A DNA stretch of 64,000 bases from JASLQO01 sp002327525 (GCA_030744435.1 JASLQO010000018.1:158138-222137), one strand, 5' to 3'; shown: positions 34,408 to 43,525, numbered from the stretch's first letter. Notes: generated from the letters alone by a model not told the origin. Numbers and translations are program-made.

Positions 34408-35418
34408 TCAGGAACTCAGTACGTCGTATTTCTTTAGATAGCCGCGGAACTGATGATAGGTCAGGCCCAATAACTCCGCGGCCTTGCGTTGGTTGTGCTT
34501 TGCCTCGTCGAGCGCCGCATCGATCATGGCGATCTCGTATTTGCGCACACTTTCCTTGAGGTCGGTCGGTAACTGCGCAGCAGGCACGGCGGCGGACGTC
34601 GGGTTTACGGTGTCCGCGGCCTGGTGCTGTGCGACATTGGGACGGAAGGGTGAATCGAATGGGTCGAAGACGATCTCGTCGACCACGTCATCGGGATCGG
34701 AGCGGTAGACGGCGCGTTCGACGACGTTCTTCAGTTCCCGCACATTCCCGGGCCAGTCGTAGTCGTTCAGGGCCTCCAGAGCACGCGCGGAAAAGCCCGG
34801 GAAGAAGTTCCGTTCCAGTTCACTCGCCATGGTGATGGCGAAATACTCCGCCAGCAGCCGAATGTCTGCCTCGCGCTCACGCAGCGGCGGCAACGTGATC
34901 ACGTCGAAGGCGAGGCGGTCGAGCAGGTCGGCGCGAAACTTGCCCTGTTCGGCGAGGCGAGGCAGATCGTCGTTGGTCGCGGCCACGAGGCGGACGTCGC
35001 AATACAGGGTCTTGTTACCGCCGACCCGCTCGAATTCCCCGTACTCGATGACCCGGAGCAGTTTCTCCTGGACCAGCGTGGACGTGGTGGCCAGTTCGTC
35101 GAGAAACAGTGTCCCGCCGTGGGCCCGCTCGAAACGACCGCGATGAGTCTTAGCTGCACCGGTGAAGGCACCGGCTTCATGTCCGAACAGCTCGCTCTCA
35201 AGCAATGAATCCGAGATGGCGGCACAGTTCATCTTGAGAAACTGGCCTTCCCAACGATTGGACAGAAAGTGGAGCCGCGCGGCGATCAGTTCCTTGCCGG
35301 TACCACGCTCGCCGACGATGAGTACGGGTTTCTCGAGTGGCGCCACGGCAGACACTTCCTCGAGCACTTTGAGGAAGGAGGGCGCCTCGCCAAGCAGGCG
35401 GTCAGGTTCAGTTCGCAT
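34408..35418 (-). CDS. pspF: Phage shock protein operon transcriptional activator PspF
   Basis: 336 aa from ATG 35418 (MRTEPDRLLGEAPSFL). AAA+ sigma54 activator: Walker A GERGTGKELIA, the sigma54-contact loop GAFTGA, Walker B GGTLFLDEL, and a C-terminal Fis-type helix-turn-helix (NQRKAAELLGLTYHQFRGYL). There is no N-terminal receiver domain, as usual for PspF, which is held inactive by PspA. It is divergent from pspA with a sigma54-type site between them. Confidence 0.94.
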   Translation of the reverse strand: MRTEPDRLLGEAPSFLKVLEEVSAVAPLEKPVLIVGERGTGKELIAARLHFLSNRWEGQFLKMNCAAISDSLLESELFGHEAGAFTGAAKTHRGRFERAHGGTLFLDELATTSTLVQEKLLRVIEYGEFERVGGNKTLYCDVRLVAATNDDLPRLAEQGKFRADLLDRLAFDVITLPPLREREADIRLLAEYFAITMASELERNFFPGFSARALEALNDYDWPGNVRELKNVVERAVYRSDPDDVVDEIVFDPFDSPFRPNVAQHQAADTVNPTSAAVPAAQLPTDLKESVRKYEIAMIDAALDEAKHNQRKAAELLGLTYHQFRGYLKKYDVLSS

Positions 35419-35528
35419 AGGTGAATTCTGCCAACAGTTGGTGAAAGATGCCATGAGAAATAGCGTGTCGCACCTTTGCGATCAGAATAATAGTAAATAA
35501 ATCAATTAGATAGAGTAAATTCAGAAAA

Positions 35529-35544
35529 TTGGCACGGATTCTGT
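35529..35544 (+). promoter_or_regulatory. Sigma54-type promoter of pspABC
   Basis: TTGGCACG at 35529-35536, four bases, then CTGT at 35541-35544. The invariant GG and TGT-type -12 element match E. coli pspA (TTGGCACG-N4-TTGT). The AT-rich segment 35475-35525 upstream would hold the PspF and IHF sites, and pspA starts about 70 bases downstream. Confidence 0.75.
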
Positions 35545-35615
35545 AACCCAATGAGTGACTGCGACGTGAGCTGGTATCACGCGCAAAGGATTCAACAACT
35601 GAGGCTAGCAATAAG

Positions 35616-36308
35616 ATGAGTATCTTTTCGCGCTTGTCCGACATCATCAACTCCAACATCAATGCCCTGCTGGACAAGGCGGAAGATCCGGAGAAGATGG
35701 TTCGGCTGATCATCCAGGAGATGGAAGAGGCGTTGGTGGAAGTGCGCAGCACCTCCGCGCGCGCTATTGCAGAGCGCAAGGAACTCGAGCGCCGCTGTGA
35801 GTGGCACGAAAGCGAGGCGAATGAGTGGGAGCGCAAGGCGGAAGTCGCGGTGCGAAAGGGCCGTGATGATCTCGCCAAAGGCGCGCTTGTGGAGCGCAAC
35901 AAATCCACCGAGGCGGTGGGGACGATCTCCAAGGAACTGACGTTGCTCGACGATACGCTCGAGAAGCTCAGTTCTGACGTGGGCGCGCTGCAGGCCAAGA
36001 TCAAGGACGCCAAGGCGCGGCAGAACGCCATTATCGTGCGCGGTCAGGCGGCCAAGAGCCGGCTTGGAGTGCGCCGTCAGCTTTCGGAGCACAATGTGGA
36101 CGACGCCATGCAGCGTTTCGAACTGTACGAACGCAAAATGGATGACCTCGAAGGTGAAATCGAGGCGTATGATATGGGGCAGAAAACGCTGTCGGATGAA
36201 ATCGGCGAACTTGACAGTGACGAGGACATTGACGGCGAACTCGACGAATTGAAGGTTCGCATGAGCGCCTCGGAAGACGAGCAAGGCCGCAACGAAGCCA
36301 CTCACTAA
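35616..36308 (+). CDS. pspA: Phage shock protein A
   Basis: 230 aa, nearly all coiled coil. The N-terminal amphipathic helix (SIFSRLSDIINSNINALLDK) and EDPEKMVRLIIQEMEEAL are the PspA/Vipp1 signature. It binds stressed inner membrane as an ESCRT-III-like polymer and inhibits PspF. First gene of pspABC, under the sigma54-type promoter. Confidence 0.96.
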   Translation: MSIFSRLSDIINSNINALLDKAEDPEKMVRLIIQEMEEALVEVRSTSARAIAERKELERRCEWHESEANEWERKAEVAVRKGRDDLAKGALVERNKSTEAVGTISKELTLLDDTLEKLSSDVGALQAKIKDAKARQNAIIVRGQAAKSRLGVRRQLSEHNVDDAMQRFELYERKMDDLEGEIEAYDMGQKTLSDEIGELDSDEDIDGELDELKVRMSASEDEQGRNEATH

Positions 36309-36333
36309 CCGGATAGCCTCCTGGGAGCTTCAA

Positions 36334-36588
36334 ATGGACGGCATGGTTGTCGCGTTCTTTGTTCCGATCGTATTGTTTCTGTGCATCGTCGCTCCCACGT
36401 GGATCTTCATGCACTATCGCAGCAAGCAGCGCGCGCAGGGTGCTTTGTCCGAGGACGAGCGCGCCGAGCTGGAGGCGCTGTCGATTCAGGCAGAACGCAT
36501 GATCGATCGAATTGAAACTCTCGAGGCGATTCTGGATTCAGAAACCCCGGAATGGCGCAAGCGCGTGACCGCGGGAGAGTCGCGATGA
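36334..36588 (+). CDS. pspB: Phage shock protein B
   Basis: 84 aa. One N-terminal membrane helix (VAFFVPIVLFLCIVAPTWI) then a cytoplasmic coiled coil (about residues 40-75, RMIDRIETLEAIL). With PspC it senses membrane stress and relieves PspA inhibition. TGA overlaps the pspC ATG. Confidence 0.94.
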   Translation: MDGMVVAFFVPIVLFLCIVAPTWIFMHYRSKQRAQGALSEDERAELEALSIQAERMIDRIETLEAILDSETPEWRKRVTAGESR

Positions 36589-37334
36589 GCGATTTCGACG
36601 AGTCTCGCCCCGGAGTGGGCAAACGCTCGAAGGAATTTCAGACCGCCGTAGAACGGCTGGAGAAGGCGGTTCAGGAACTCGCTGTTACTGCCAAGGAAGA
36701 ACTAACCGGACGCGCTACCACACTGATCGAAGAAACCACCTCTCGCCTCGAACGGGAACTGGGTGATCGCAAGAGTGGGACGCGTGCATCGGCGGATGCA
36801 GCGAATGGTCCCTCTGCGCAACGGGAACGGTTGCGCCCTAATCGTCAACGCCATCGACGGCACTCGTACGATCCGGTGCCCGCCCGCCAGCTCTATCGGG
36901 ATCCGGAAAACGAGAAGATTTGCGGAGTGTGCGCGGGCTTTGCTAACTATCTGGGCGTGGAGGCCTGGGTAGTGCGCTGTGCGGCGATCACCGGCCTGTT
37001 GTTTCTCCCCAGCATCGTTTTCCCCGCATACTTCATCGCCTACTTCGTAATGGACGAGCCGCCTGAGACACAGACGCGTTCATGGCGAAAAAAACGGCGC
37101 AAGGAGCGCAAGAGCGTGAAAGACAATAAATATTCATCACCGGCGCCGGAGTTAGGCCCCAGACTGTCACCGCGCGGCTCGCTGCGCAACGTGCAGGCGG
37201 ACCTGCGCGAGACCGAGCTCAAACTGCGGCGTATTGAGACGCATATCACCTCAGGCCACTACGAGCTACAGAAGGAGCTCAACAAGATCGACGATGGTGG
37301 GCGCGGTACGCCCGCTTGCTCGCAATTGTCATGA
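36585..37334 (+). CDS. pspC: Phage shock protein C with long N- and C-terminal extensions
   Basis: 249 aa against about 120 in E. coli. A charged coiled coil (about residues 15-65) and a basic linker precede the PspC domain (LYRDPENEKICGVCAGFANY, then two hydrophobic segments, ending YFVMDEPPE). After it comes a basic stretch and a second coiled coil (VQADLRETELKLRRIETHI). ATG 36585 overlaps pspB. The extensions may add protein contacts; that is inference. Confidence 0.9.
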   Translation: MSDFDESRPGVGKRSKEFQTAVERLEKAVQELAVTAKEELTGRATTLIEETTSRLERELGDRKSGTRASADAANGPSAQRERLRPNRQRHRRHSYDPVPARQLYRDPENEKICGVCAGFANYLGVEAWVVRCAAITGLLFLPSIVFPAYFIAYFVMDEPPETQTRSWRKKRRKERKSVKDNKYSSPAPELGPRLSPRGSLRNVQADLRETELKLRRIETHITSGHYELQKELNKIDDGGRGTPACSQLS

Positions 37335-37845
37335 TGGTCTCCCTGGTGATGGCCGGGGCGCAGTCGCGAGCCTATCAGGTGCAGGATTTCGATCGTATTT
37401 ACTTCTCTGGTACCGGCACACTCAATGTCGTGCAGGATTCCACCTCGCAAGGGACTGTGAGGGCGCAGGGCGCCGAAGCGGTGCTCTCCCACCTGGCGGT
37501 ATAGAGAGCAGTGACGGAGCGCTCTATATCGACTCCGAAGCCAGCGCCATCGACGACGTGGTACTGAGTAATCGGGTGGAAATTGTCAGCGACGGCCGGA
37601 ACATGGCAAAGCTGAGCGGATCCGACGTGAGAGACCTGGCGCTTGATGGCAAGGGCAGCGGATCATTCGAGGTCGATGTGTTTGGTTACGGAGAAGTGGC
37701 ACTCAAGGCGGCGGAAATTCTGGATGTAAAGGTTGCAGGTACCGCGCGGGTTACCTACATCGGCTCCCCCATGGTGTCGCAGCGAATCCTCGGCATCGGA
37801 TCGGTGAGTCAGCGTATCGTCACGAGCGACACGGTCGAGCGCTAG
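37316..37845 (+). pseudogene. Frameshifted GIN-domain (DUF2807) envelope protein
   Basis: The first frame (TTG 37316 or ATG 37331) gives a signal peptide and the start of a beta-helical GIN domain (QVQDFDRIYFSGTGTLNVV) but stops at TAG 37502-37504. The domain continues in the frame one base back from about 37500 (SSDGALYIDSEAS) and runs to 37845, ending with TYIGSPMVSQRI and GIGSVSQ, the usual closing strands. No slippery heptamer is visible at the junction. It is a real frameshift mutation or a sequencing error. It follows pspC and overlaps its end. Confidence 0.7.
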
Positions 37846-37887
37846 CACAACTGGACTGAACAGCCAACGAGCAAAGGAGCAAGTGGA

Positions 37888-38109
37888 ATGGACCTATATA
37901 CCATGGTGGTTGTGATCGTCGCGATCAGCGTCACCGCCGGGATAGTCGACAAATACCTCAAGACACGTCAAAAAGAGGCGAATGTGTCTGTCGATGAGGG
38001 TGTGTACACCGAACTTGAGCAGTTGTCAGAGCGTATCGAAGTACTCGAGAAAATCGTGACCGACAGCCGCTACGATCTCTCTAAGGAGATCGATCGCCTA
38101 GAGCGGTAG
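37888..38109 (+). CDS. Small membrane-anchored coiled-coil protein, PspB-like
   Basis: 73 aa. One N-terminal membrane helix (YTMVVVIVAISVTAGIVDKYL) and a short coiled coil (LEQLSERIEVLEKIV). The layout copies PspB although the sequence is not PspB itself, and its C-terminal SRYDLSKEIDRLE echoes the C-terminal SGHYELQKELNKID of PspC here. AAGGAG at 37874-37879 is well placed. It probably belongs to the phage shock locus. Its end overlaps the convergent phosphodiesterase by 29 bases. Confidence 0.72.
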   Translation: MDLYTMVVVIVAISVTAGIVDKYLKTRQKEANVSVDEGVYTELEQLSERIEVLEKIVTDSRYDLSKEIDRLER

Positions 38110-38788
38110 GCGTAATGACATCCGGACGATCCGTGAACACACCCGCCACACCATGCCGCACCAGCTTGCGCGCCTTCGACAGATTGTTGACGGTATAAAC
38201 CAGAACCTTCAGGCCGTGTGAAAGTGCGGCCTCGACCCTCGCCGCTGTCGCAAGCCTTTCGCTCAGATTGACTGACCATGCGTTGAAATCTCGCGCGATC
38301 TGCCAGACATCGTCCTGCCATTTGTAGAAAAGCGGGCTAAGCCTGATACCGGGTTGAGCGAGTTCGAAGAACCGATGGAGTTCGCCGTGGTCGAAAGAGG
38401 AGACCAGCACATCACGCCCCCGTGTGTCTGTCAGCGCCCTGGCCACCGGTTCGGCAGTAGCCTGTCCCTTGAGTTCGATATTGACCCCGACGGATACCGG
38501 CAGGCTGTCGAGAACCTGCTGTAGCCGGGGAATGCGCTCGCCATCGCCAGCATCGAGCAAGAGCAGTTCGTCTCTGGAGAGTCCTGTGAGGGGGCCGACC
38601 CCGTTGGTTGTACGTTCCAGGGTGTCGTCGTGGATCACCCACAACTCACCGGCGTGCCACTGCACGTCGAGTTCCACTGCGTGCACGCCAAGCGATATGG
38701 CTGCGTGGAAGCTGGCCAGGGTGTTCTCGGGTGCGAGTGCCACAGCGCCGCGGTGCCCGATTACCAGAGGATGTGCGTCGAAAGCCAT
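38081..38788 (-). CDS. Glycerophosphodiester phosphodiesterase
   Basis: 235 aa GDPD TIM barrel without signal peptide, thus cytoplasmic (UgpQ type). Motifs: VIGHRGAVALAPENTLASF, VELDVQWHAGELWVIHDDTL (metal and catalytic His), NIELKG and VYTVNN. It hydrolyses glycerophosphodiesters to glycerol-3-phosphate. Its start is 23 bases from the divergent dnaX start. Confidence 0.93.
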   Translation of the reverse strand: MAFDAHPLVIGHRGAVALAPENTLASFHAAISLGVHAVELDVQWHAGELWVIHDDTLERTTNGVGPLTGLSRDELLLLDAGDGERIPRLQQVLDSLPVSVGVNIELKGQATAEPVARALTDTRGRDVLVSSFDHGELHRFFELAQPGIRLSPLFYKWQDDVWQIARDFNAWSVNLSERLATAARVEAALSHGLKVLVYTVNNLSKARKLVRHGVAGVFTDRPDVITPTALGDRSP

Positions 38789-38811
38789 GATGCGGGTTAG
38801 AATAGCGCACT

Positions 38812-40371
38812 ATGAGTTATCAGGTTCTCGCGAGAAAATTCCGGCCAGGTGATTTTGAATCCCTGGTGGGGCAGGAGCATGTGGTGCGTGCCATCAAGCA
38901 TGGACTCGACCACGATCGGCTGCATCATGCATATCTGTTCGCGGGCACGCGCGGAGTGGGCAAGACGACCATTGCACGTATCGTCGCTAAGGGTCTGAAC
39001 TGTGAAACTGGCGTCACCTCCACACCGTGCGGTGAGTGTTCGGTATGCGTGGAAGTGCAGGAGAACAGGTTCATCGATCTGATCGAGGTGGACGCGGCAT
39101 CGCGTACGGGGGTTGGGGATACCCGTGAATTGCTCGAGAATGCTCAGTACCGGCCGACACGCGGCCGTTACAAAGTGTATCTGATCGATGAGGTGCACAT
39201 GCTCTCCGCGGCGGCCTTCAACGCACTGCTGAAAACTCTGGAGGAACCGCCTGAGCACGTGAAGTTTCTGCTCGCCACCACGGATCCGCGTAAGGTACCG
39301 ATCACGGTGTTATCGCGCTGCCTGCAGTTTCAGCTGAAGAACATTTCACGGGAGAAGATCGCGGCGCATCTGGCTGACGTGCTCAACGCGGAGTCAGTGA
39401 AATTCGAACAGGCAGCGCTTGAGATCATCGCAGCAGCGGCGCGAGGCAGCATGCGAGATGCACTCAGCATTGCCGACCAGGCTGTGGGATACGGCCAGGG
39501 TAGCCTCATGGCGGGGGATGTGGCCGGCATGTTGGGTGCGGTGGGACGTAACGAGGTGCAGGCGGTCATCGATGCGGTGGCAAGTACGGATGCCGGGCGT
39601 ATCGTACAGATCTGTGACGAGCTGGCAGACCAGTCCACAGATTTCGATGCAGCACTCACTGAGCTGATCGGCGAACTTCACCGTCTCGCGGTTGAGAGCG
39701 CGGTCGGCTCGGGTGACGGACCGTTCAGCCCCGAGGCCCTGCAGCTGTTCTATCAGATAGCGGTCACCGGCTATCGGGATGTGAACGTCGTGCCTGAGCC
39801 GCGTATGGCGTTTGAGATGACCCTGCTCAGGATGCTCGCCTTCGCGCCGGATGAAGGAAGTGCCGGCAAGGTAGCGGCGAGCCGACCAACGGAGCGCGGA
39901 GATGCATACACGAACGCGGCGCCGGATGCGGCCGCACCGGATGCGGTGGATGAGTCGCAGCCGAAAGGCGGTGGCGATGATCATGAAATGTGGTGTGAAA
40001 TGGTTGCCCGGCTACGGCTTTCCGGCGTGGCTCAGTCGCTGACGCAAGACTGTGTGCTGCTCGCGGCCGAGGATGATTGCTGGCGGCTCCTGCTCGATGA
40101 GAGCAGAAGTCTGCTGTTGAACGACGGTGTGATTGCGAGCGTTAAGCGCGCAATTGAAGAAGAGGTTGGCAGGCCGGTCAGTGTGGATATCATGATTGGG
40201 CCGACAGACTTGGAAACTCCGGCCGCGCGCCGCGCACGAGTGCAGACAGAGCTGCAGGCACGAGCCGAACGGGTGTTCGAGAACGATGACACCGTGCAGT
40301 CGTTGTTGAAGGATTTCGATGGCAGGCTTGACCGGGTGCGTCCGGTGAACGCTGGAAGTGGTGGAGGTTGA
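38812..40371 (+). CDS. dnaX: DNA polymerase III subunit gamma/tau
   Basis: 519 aa, shorter than E. coli tau (643). AAA+ clamp-loader core: Walker A GTRGVGKTTIAR, four zinc cysteines in LNCETGVTSTPCGECSVC, Walker B LIDEVHML, sensor LSRCLQFQL. The C-terminal third is a linker plus the alpha-binding region. I looked for an A6G-type slippage site that would make gamma and did not find one. The dnaX-ybaB-recR order is standard. Confidence 0.95.
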   Translation: MSYQVLARKFRPGDFESLVGQEHVVRAIKHGLDHDRLHHAYLFAGTRGVGKTTIARIVAKGLNCETGVTSTPCGECSVCVEVQENRFIDLIEVDAASRTGVGDTRELLENAQYRPTRGRYKVYLIDEVHMLSAAAFNALLKTLEEPPEHVKFLLATTDPRKVPITVLSRCLQFQLKNISREKIAAHLADVLNAESVKFEQAALEIIAAAARGSMRDALSIADQAVGYGQGSLMAGDVAGMLGAVGRNEVQAVIDAVASTDAGRIVQICDELADQSTDFDAALTELIGELHRLAVESAVGSGDGPFSPEALQLFYQIAVTGYRDVNVVPEPRMAFEMTLLRMLAFAPDEGSAGKVAASRPTERGDAYTNAAPDAAAPDAVDESQPKGGGDDHEMWCEMVARLRLSGVAQSLTQDCVLLAAEDDCWRLLLDESRSLLLNDGVIASVKRAIEEEVGRPVSVDIMIGPTDLETPAARRARVQTELQARAERVFENDDTVQSLLKDFDGRLDRVRPVNAGSGGG

Positions 40372-40372
40372 T

Positions 40373-40714
40373 ATGGGGCTTAAGGATCTCGGCGATCTGA
40401 TGAAACAGGCTGGCGAAATCCAGCAGAAGATGCTCACGGCACAGGAGGAAATTGCCAGGTTAGAGGTGACCGGCGAAAGTGGGGCAGGCCTGGTGAAGGT
40501 CACAATGACCGGCCGCCATGAGATTCGGCGTGTCGACATCGACGATAGCCTGTTGAGTTTCGACCCGCGCGCGGGATCCGATAAAGAAGTGCTCGAAGAT
40601 CTCATCGCCGCGGCGTGCAATGATGCGGCGCGGCGAGTTGAAGAGGCACAGAAGGAAAAAATGGCTGGCATGGCCGGAGGGCTTGGTCTGCCCCTCGCTC
40701 AGATGCCGTTCTAG
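40373..40714 (+). CDS. Nucleoid-associated protein YbaB/EbfC
   Basis: 113 aa. LMKQAGEIQQKMLTAQEEIA at the N-terminus and VKVTMTGRHEIRRVDIDDSLL are the family pattern. It binds DNA as a dimer. ATG 40373 has GGAGG at 40363-40367, one base after the dnaX stop. recR begins 26 bases downstream. Confidence 0.94.
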   Translation: MGLKDLGDLMKQAGEIQQKMLTAQEEIARLEVTGESGAGLVKVTMTGRHEIRRVDIDDSLLSFDPRAGSDKEVLEDLIAAACNDAARRVEEAQKEKMAGMAGGLGLPLAQMPF

Positions 40715-40739
40715 GCAGTCGCGCAGGGCACATTCGCAA

Positions 40740-41339
40740 GTGACGATTTCTCCCCTCATCGACCGCTTGATCGAAGCGCTTCAAATTCTGCCCGGTGTGG
40801 GTTCCAAGGGCGCGCAGCGCATGGCGCTGCACATACTGCAGCGCAATCGCGAGGGAGGTCAGCGGCTCGCGGAGGTGATCGCACGAGCGGTAGAGGAGGT
40901 ACGCCGTTGCGATGCCTGCCGCACGCTTTGTGAGGAGAGGCTGTGCAGCCTGTGTGCCGATACGCAGCGTGGTGACGAATTGCTGTGTGTGGTGGAGTCT
41001 CCCGCGGACATACTCGCCATCGAACAGGCGGGTGGTTTCCGGGGGCGTTACTTCGTGCTGCATGGTCACTTGTCTCCCATTGAAGGGGTAGGGCCGGAGG
41101 ATCTAGGGCTCGAAGCGCTGGGTGTGCGCGTGCGGGCGCTGAAGCCTCGAGAAGTCATTCTTGCCACCAACCCCACGGTGGAAGGGGAGGCGACCGCGCA
41201 CTACATTTCGGATCTGCTGGGGAACACCGTGGAGCGCATCACGCGCATTGCACACGGAGTGCCCATCGGCGGCGAACTTGAATACATCGACGGAGGAACC
41301 ATCGTCCATGCCATCCAGGGCCGGCGTAACATCACCTGA
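40740..41339 (+). CDS. recR: Recombination mediator RecR
   Basis: 199 aa from GTG 40740 (ISPLIDRLIEALQILPGVG). Helix-hairpin-helix, zinc finger CDACRTLCEERLCSLC and the Toprim domain (LCVVESPADILAIE; TNPTVEGEATAHYI). It acts with RecO and RecF in loading RecA on gapped DNA. The frame is open upstream within ybaB, but the extension is shadow sequence. Confidence 0.95.
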   Translation: MTISPLIDRLIEALQILPGVGSKGAQRMALHILQRNREGGQRLAEVIARAVEEVRRCDACRTLCEERLCSLCADTQRGDELLCVVESPADILAIEQAGGFRGRYFVLHGHLSPIEGVGPEDLGLEALGVRVRALKPREVILATNPTVEGEATAHYISDLLGNTVERITRIAHGVPIGGELEYIDGGTIVHAIQGRRNIT

Positions 41340-42450
41340 AACCGACAGGCCAGAAAGGGTCACTCCCGACACGGCCAAGTGGATCGACTCCGACGCGGCA
41401 CTCGCACGGGCGGCCCGCGGATGGACGGGTGTGATCGGCCTGGATACGGAGTTTCAGCGCACGGACACCTTCTTTCCCATCGCGGGCTTGTATCAGGTCT
41501 CCTGCGCGGACGGCATCTGGTTGATCGATCCGTTGTCCATTGAAGACTGGCAGCCGCTAGTGGACGTGTTGCACGATCCTGGTGTGGTCAAGGTCATGCA
41601 TGCCTGTTCCGAGGATCTCGAGTTGATGGCCCACCATCTGGACTGTGCACCGCGGGGCGTGTTCGATACCCAGTACGCTCATGCCTTCCTGTCGGATACG
41701 TTCTCCACCAGCTATGCGAATCTGGTCGTGCATGAACTCGGCATCGAGCTTGGCAAACACCAGACGCGTTCGGACTGGCTGCGCCGTCCCTTGAGTCAGG
41801 AGCAGCTGCACTACGCGAGCGAGGATGTCGAATTTCTCATACCCATGTATCAACGCCAGAGGCAGGCTCTGGACGATCTGGGGCGGCTCGACTGGTTTGC
41901 GCAAGACATGTACCAACGTGGCGTGTACACGCGCACTCAGCCTGAAAGCTACTTCATGGGCGTGAAGAAGGCATGGCGTCTGAACGAGCGGGAGCTCGGG
42001 GTGCTCAGAGCGCTGTGTGCATGGCGGGAACGCCAGGCGATGCGAGAAGACGTCCCGCGCAACAGGGTAGTGTGGGACGAACACCTGTTTGCGTTTGCCG
42101 CGATGGAAAGCCTGCAGGAACGCGATGTCGCCGAACTTCTGCCGCGACCGGTGGCTCGCCGTTATGCGGGTGACCTCGTCATGGCGCATACAAAGGCAAA
42201 CGGTACACGGGTTGACCTGTTACCGCGACCCTTGACCCAGGGGCAGGGCAACGTTACCCGACGCTTGCGCTCGCTTGCCAGGGAGTGTGCCGAGCGCCAT
42301 GAGTTCGCACCCGAATTGCTGTCGCGAAAACGTGACGTGGAGTTTTGTTTTCGGCATTTCCATGACACTGGTGAGTTGTCGGACTTCTATCATGGCTGGC
42401 GCTTCTCGCTGATTGGCGCGCAGTTTAAGCAGGTTCTCACCGAGTCATGA
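41308..42450 (+). CDS. rnd: Ribonuclease D
   Basis: 380 aa. DEDD exonuclease: VIGLDTEFQRTDTFFPIAGL (DxE), VMHACSEDLELM, and the Tyr-Asp pair HYASEDVEFLIPMY; then two HRDC domains. It trims tRNA 3' ends. ATG 41308 with GGAGGA at 41292-41297 overlaps the recR 3' end by 32 bases. Its stop overlaps the start of the YcgL gene, a frequent rnd-ycgL-ycgN order. Confidence 0.94.
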   Translation: MPSRAGVTSPETDRPERVTPDTAKWIDSDAALARAARGWTGVIGLDTEFQRTDTFFPIAGLYQVSCADGIWLIDPLSIEDWQPLVDVLHDPGVVKVMHACSEDLELMAHHLDCAPRGVFDTQYAHAFLSDTFSTSYANLVVHELGIELGKHQTRSDWLRRPLSQEQLHYASEDVEFLIPMYQRQRQALDDLGRLDWFAQDMYQRGVYTRTQPESYFMGVKKAWRLNERELGVLRALCAWRERQAMREDVPRNRVVWDEHLFAFAAMESLQERDVAELLPRPVARRYAGDLVMAHTKANGTRVDLLPRPLTQGQGNVTRRLRSLARECAERHEFAPELLSRKRDVEFCFRHFHDTGELSDFYHGWRFSLIGAQFKQVLTES

Positions 42451-42758
42451 TCGAGGTTGCGGTGTACAAGGGTAGCAAACGTGAAGGGATGTACCTCTAT
42501 GTGCGGGCCACGGACGAACTTGAGCAAGTATCGAAGGAACTTCTGGCTCAGTTCGGCACGCCGGTCGAGGTTCTGAAATTCGAACTGAATGCCCGCCGTC
42601 AACTGGCGCACGCCGATGGAGCGGTTGTGATGGCTGCCATCGAGGAGAAGGGTTTCTACCTGCAGATGCCTCCAACACCCGCAGAGCTAGAAGCTGAATT
42701 GGCACGCCAGCTGGGCGTAAACGGCAATACCGCTTCATCCCCGGACACCGAGGTGTGA
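42447..42758 (+). CDS. ycgL: YcgL family protein
   Basis: 103 aa. The YcgL pattern is clear (AVYKGSKREGMYLYV near the start, GFYLQMPP near residue 70). Function not established; in Pseudomonas and enterics it is small, soluble and encoded by rnd or minCDE. ATGA overlap with rnd, and its stop overlaps the next GTG. Confidence 0.9.
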   Translation: MIEVAVYKGSKREGMYLYVRATDELEQVSKELLAQFGTPVEVLKFELNARRQLAHADGAVVMAAIEEKGFYLQMPPTPAELEAELARQLGVNGNTASSPDTEV

Positions 42759-43192
42759 GTTTCTGGCGTGCCAAGACGCTTGCTGAGATGAGTGACGCCG
42801 AGTGGGAATCGCTGTGCGATGGTTGTGCGCAATGCTGCCTCATCAAGTTGCAGGATGATGAAACCGCGCAGGTGCACTACACGGCCATAGTTTGCGATCT
42901 GCTCGATCAGGATGCGTGCCGGTGCACGCGCTATCCGCAGCGCCATCGACTGGTGCCCGCCTGTATAGAAATCAGCGCGGACAATGCGTGCCAGCTCGAT
43001 CGGTTGCCGGCCAGCTGCGCCTATCGTTTGATCGCTCGGGGTGAAGATCTTCCGGCATGGCACCATCTGTTAATCGGGTCCGGCGAAGAAGTACACGAGG
43101 TTGGCGTGTCTGTGCGCGGCCGTGTCATTGCCAGGCAGTTCGTGCATACCGACGATGAGCAGAACTACGTGGTCGACTGGGTGGAGCAATAG
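42755..43192 (+). CDS. ycgN: YcgN family cysteine-cluster protein (UPF0260)
   Basis: 145 aa. Conserved Cys cluster CDGCAQCCLIKLQ near the N-terminus plus CDLLDQDACRCTRYPQR and further single Cys, typical of the zinc- or iron-chelating CxxCxxCC superfamily. Role unknown. Start GTG 42755 overlaps ycgL by four bases. Confidence 0.9.
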   Translation: MSFWRAKTLAEMSDAEWESLCDGCAQCCLIKLQDDETAQVHYTAIVCDLLDQDACRCTRYPQRHRLVPACIEISADNACQLDRLPASCAYRLIARGEDLPAWHHLLIGSGEEVHEVGVSVRGRVIARQFVHTDDEQNYVVDWVEQ

Positions 43193-43525
43193 GTGCAGTA
43201 TCTTCTCCCATGGGCGATCGTGATGGTGGCAGGTCTTGCGACCGTCGCGGGCATCTATGCATTGACACGGCCCATGGCTTCTCGGTTCTGGAAATCGTTG
43301 TTGCGCTCTCTTGCCGTCGTGGTGCTGATGCTGCCGGCGCCGGTACCCGGATTCGAGGGGCGTTTTGCACCCGCCTTCCTGGTGGCGCTGTTCGAAGGGT
43401 TGTTTCAACCCAGCGGAGAACCGTGGCCTGCCCTGAAGCTGCTGGGTGCAGGGGTTCTTGCCGTGGTCGTGATCGTGACGATGTGGCACCTCACAACCCG
43501 GAACAGGCCTCCTGCGAATACTTAG
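43193..43525 (+). CDS. Hypothetical small membrane protein
   Basis: 110 aa, start GTG directly after the ycgN stop. Three hydrophobic stretches (about residues 3-25, 36-52, 83-101) with the loop PVPGFEGRFAPAFLVALFEG. I do not recognise the family. Co-directional and adjacent, so likely the last gene of the rnd operon. Confidence 0.7.
   Translation: MQYLLPWAIVMVAGLATVAGIYALTRPMASRFWKSLLRSLAVVVLMLPAPVPGFEGRFAPAFLVALFEGLFQPSGEPWPALKLLGAGVLAVVVIVTMWHLTTRNRPPANT

Noticed and set aside
37490..37510. Programmed frameshift in the GIN-domain gene
   Set aside because: No slippery heptamer or following stem is visible at the junction; mutation or sequence error is simpler.
38812..40371. Programmed frameshift in dnaX giving a gamma subunit
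   Set aside because: No run of A residues with a downstream stem like the E. coli site was found in the expected part of the gene.
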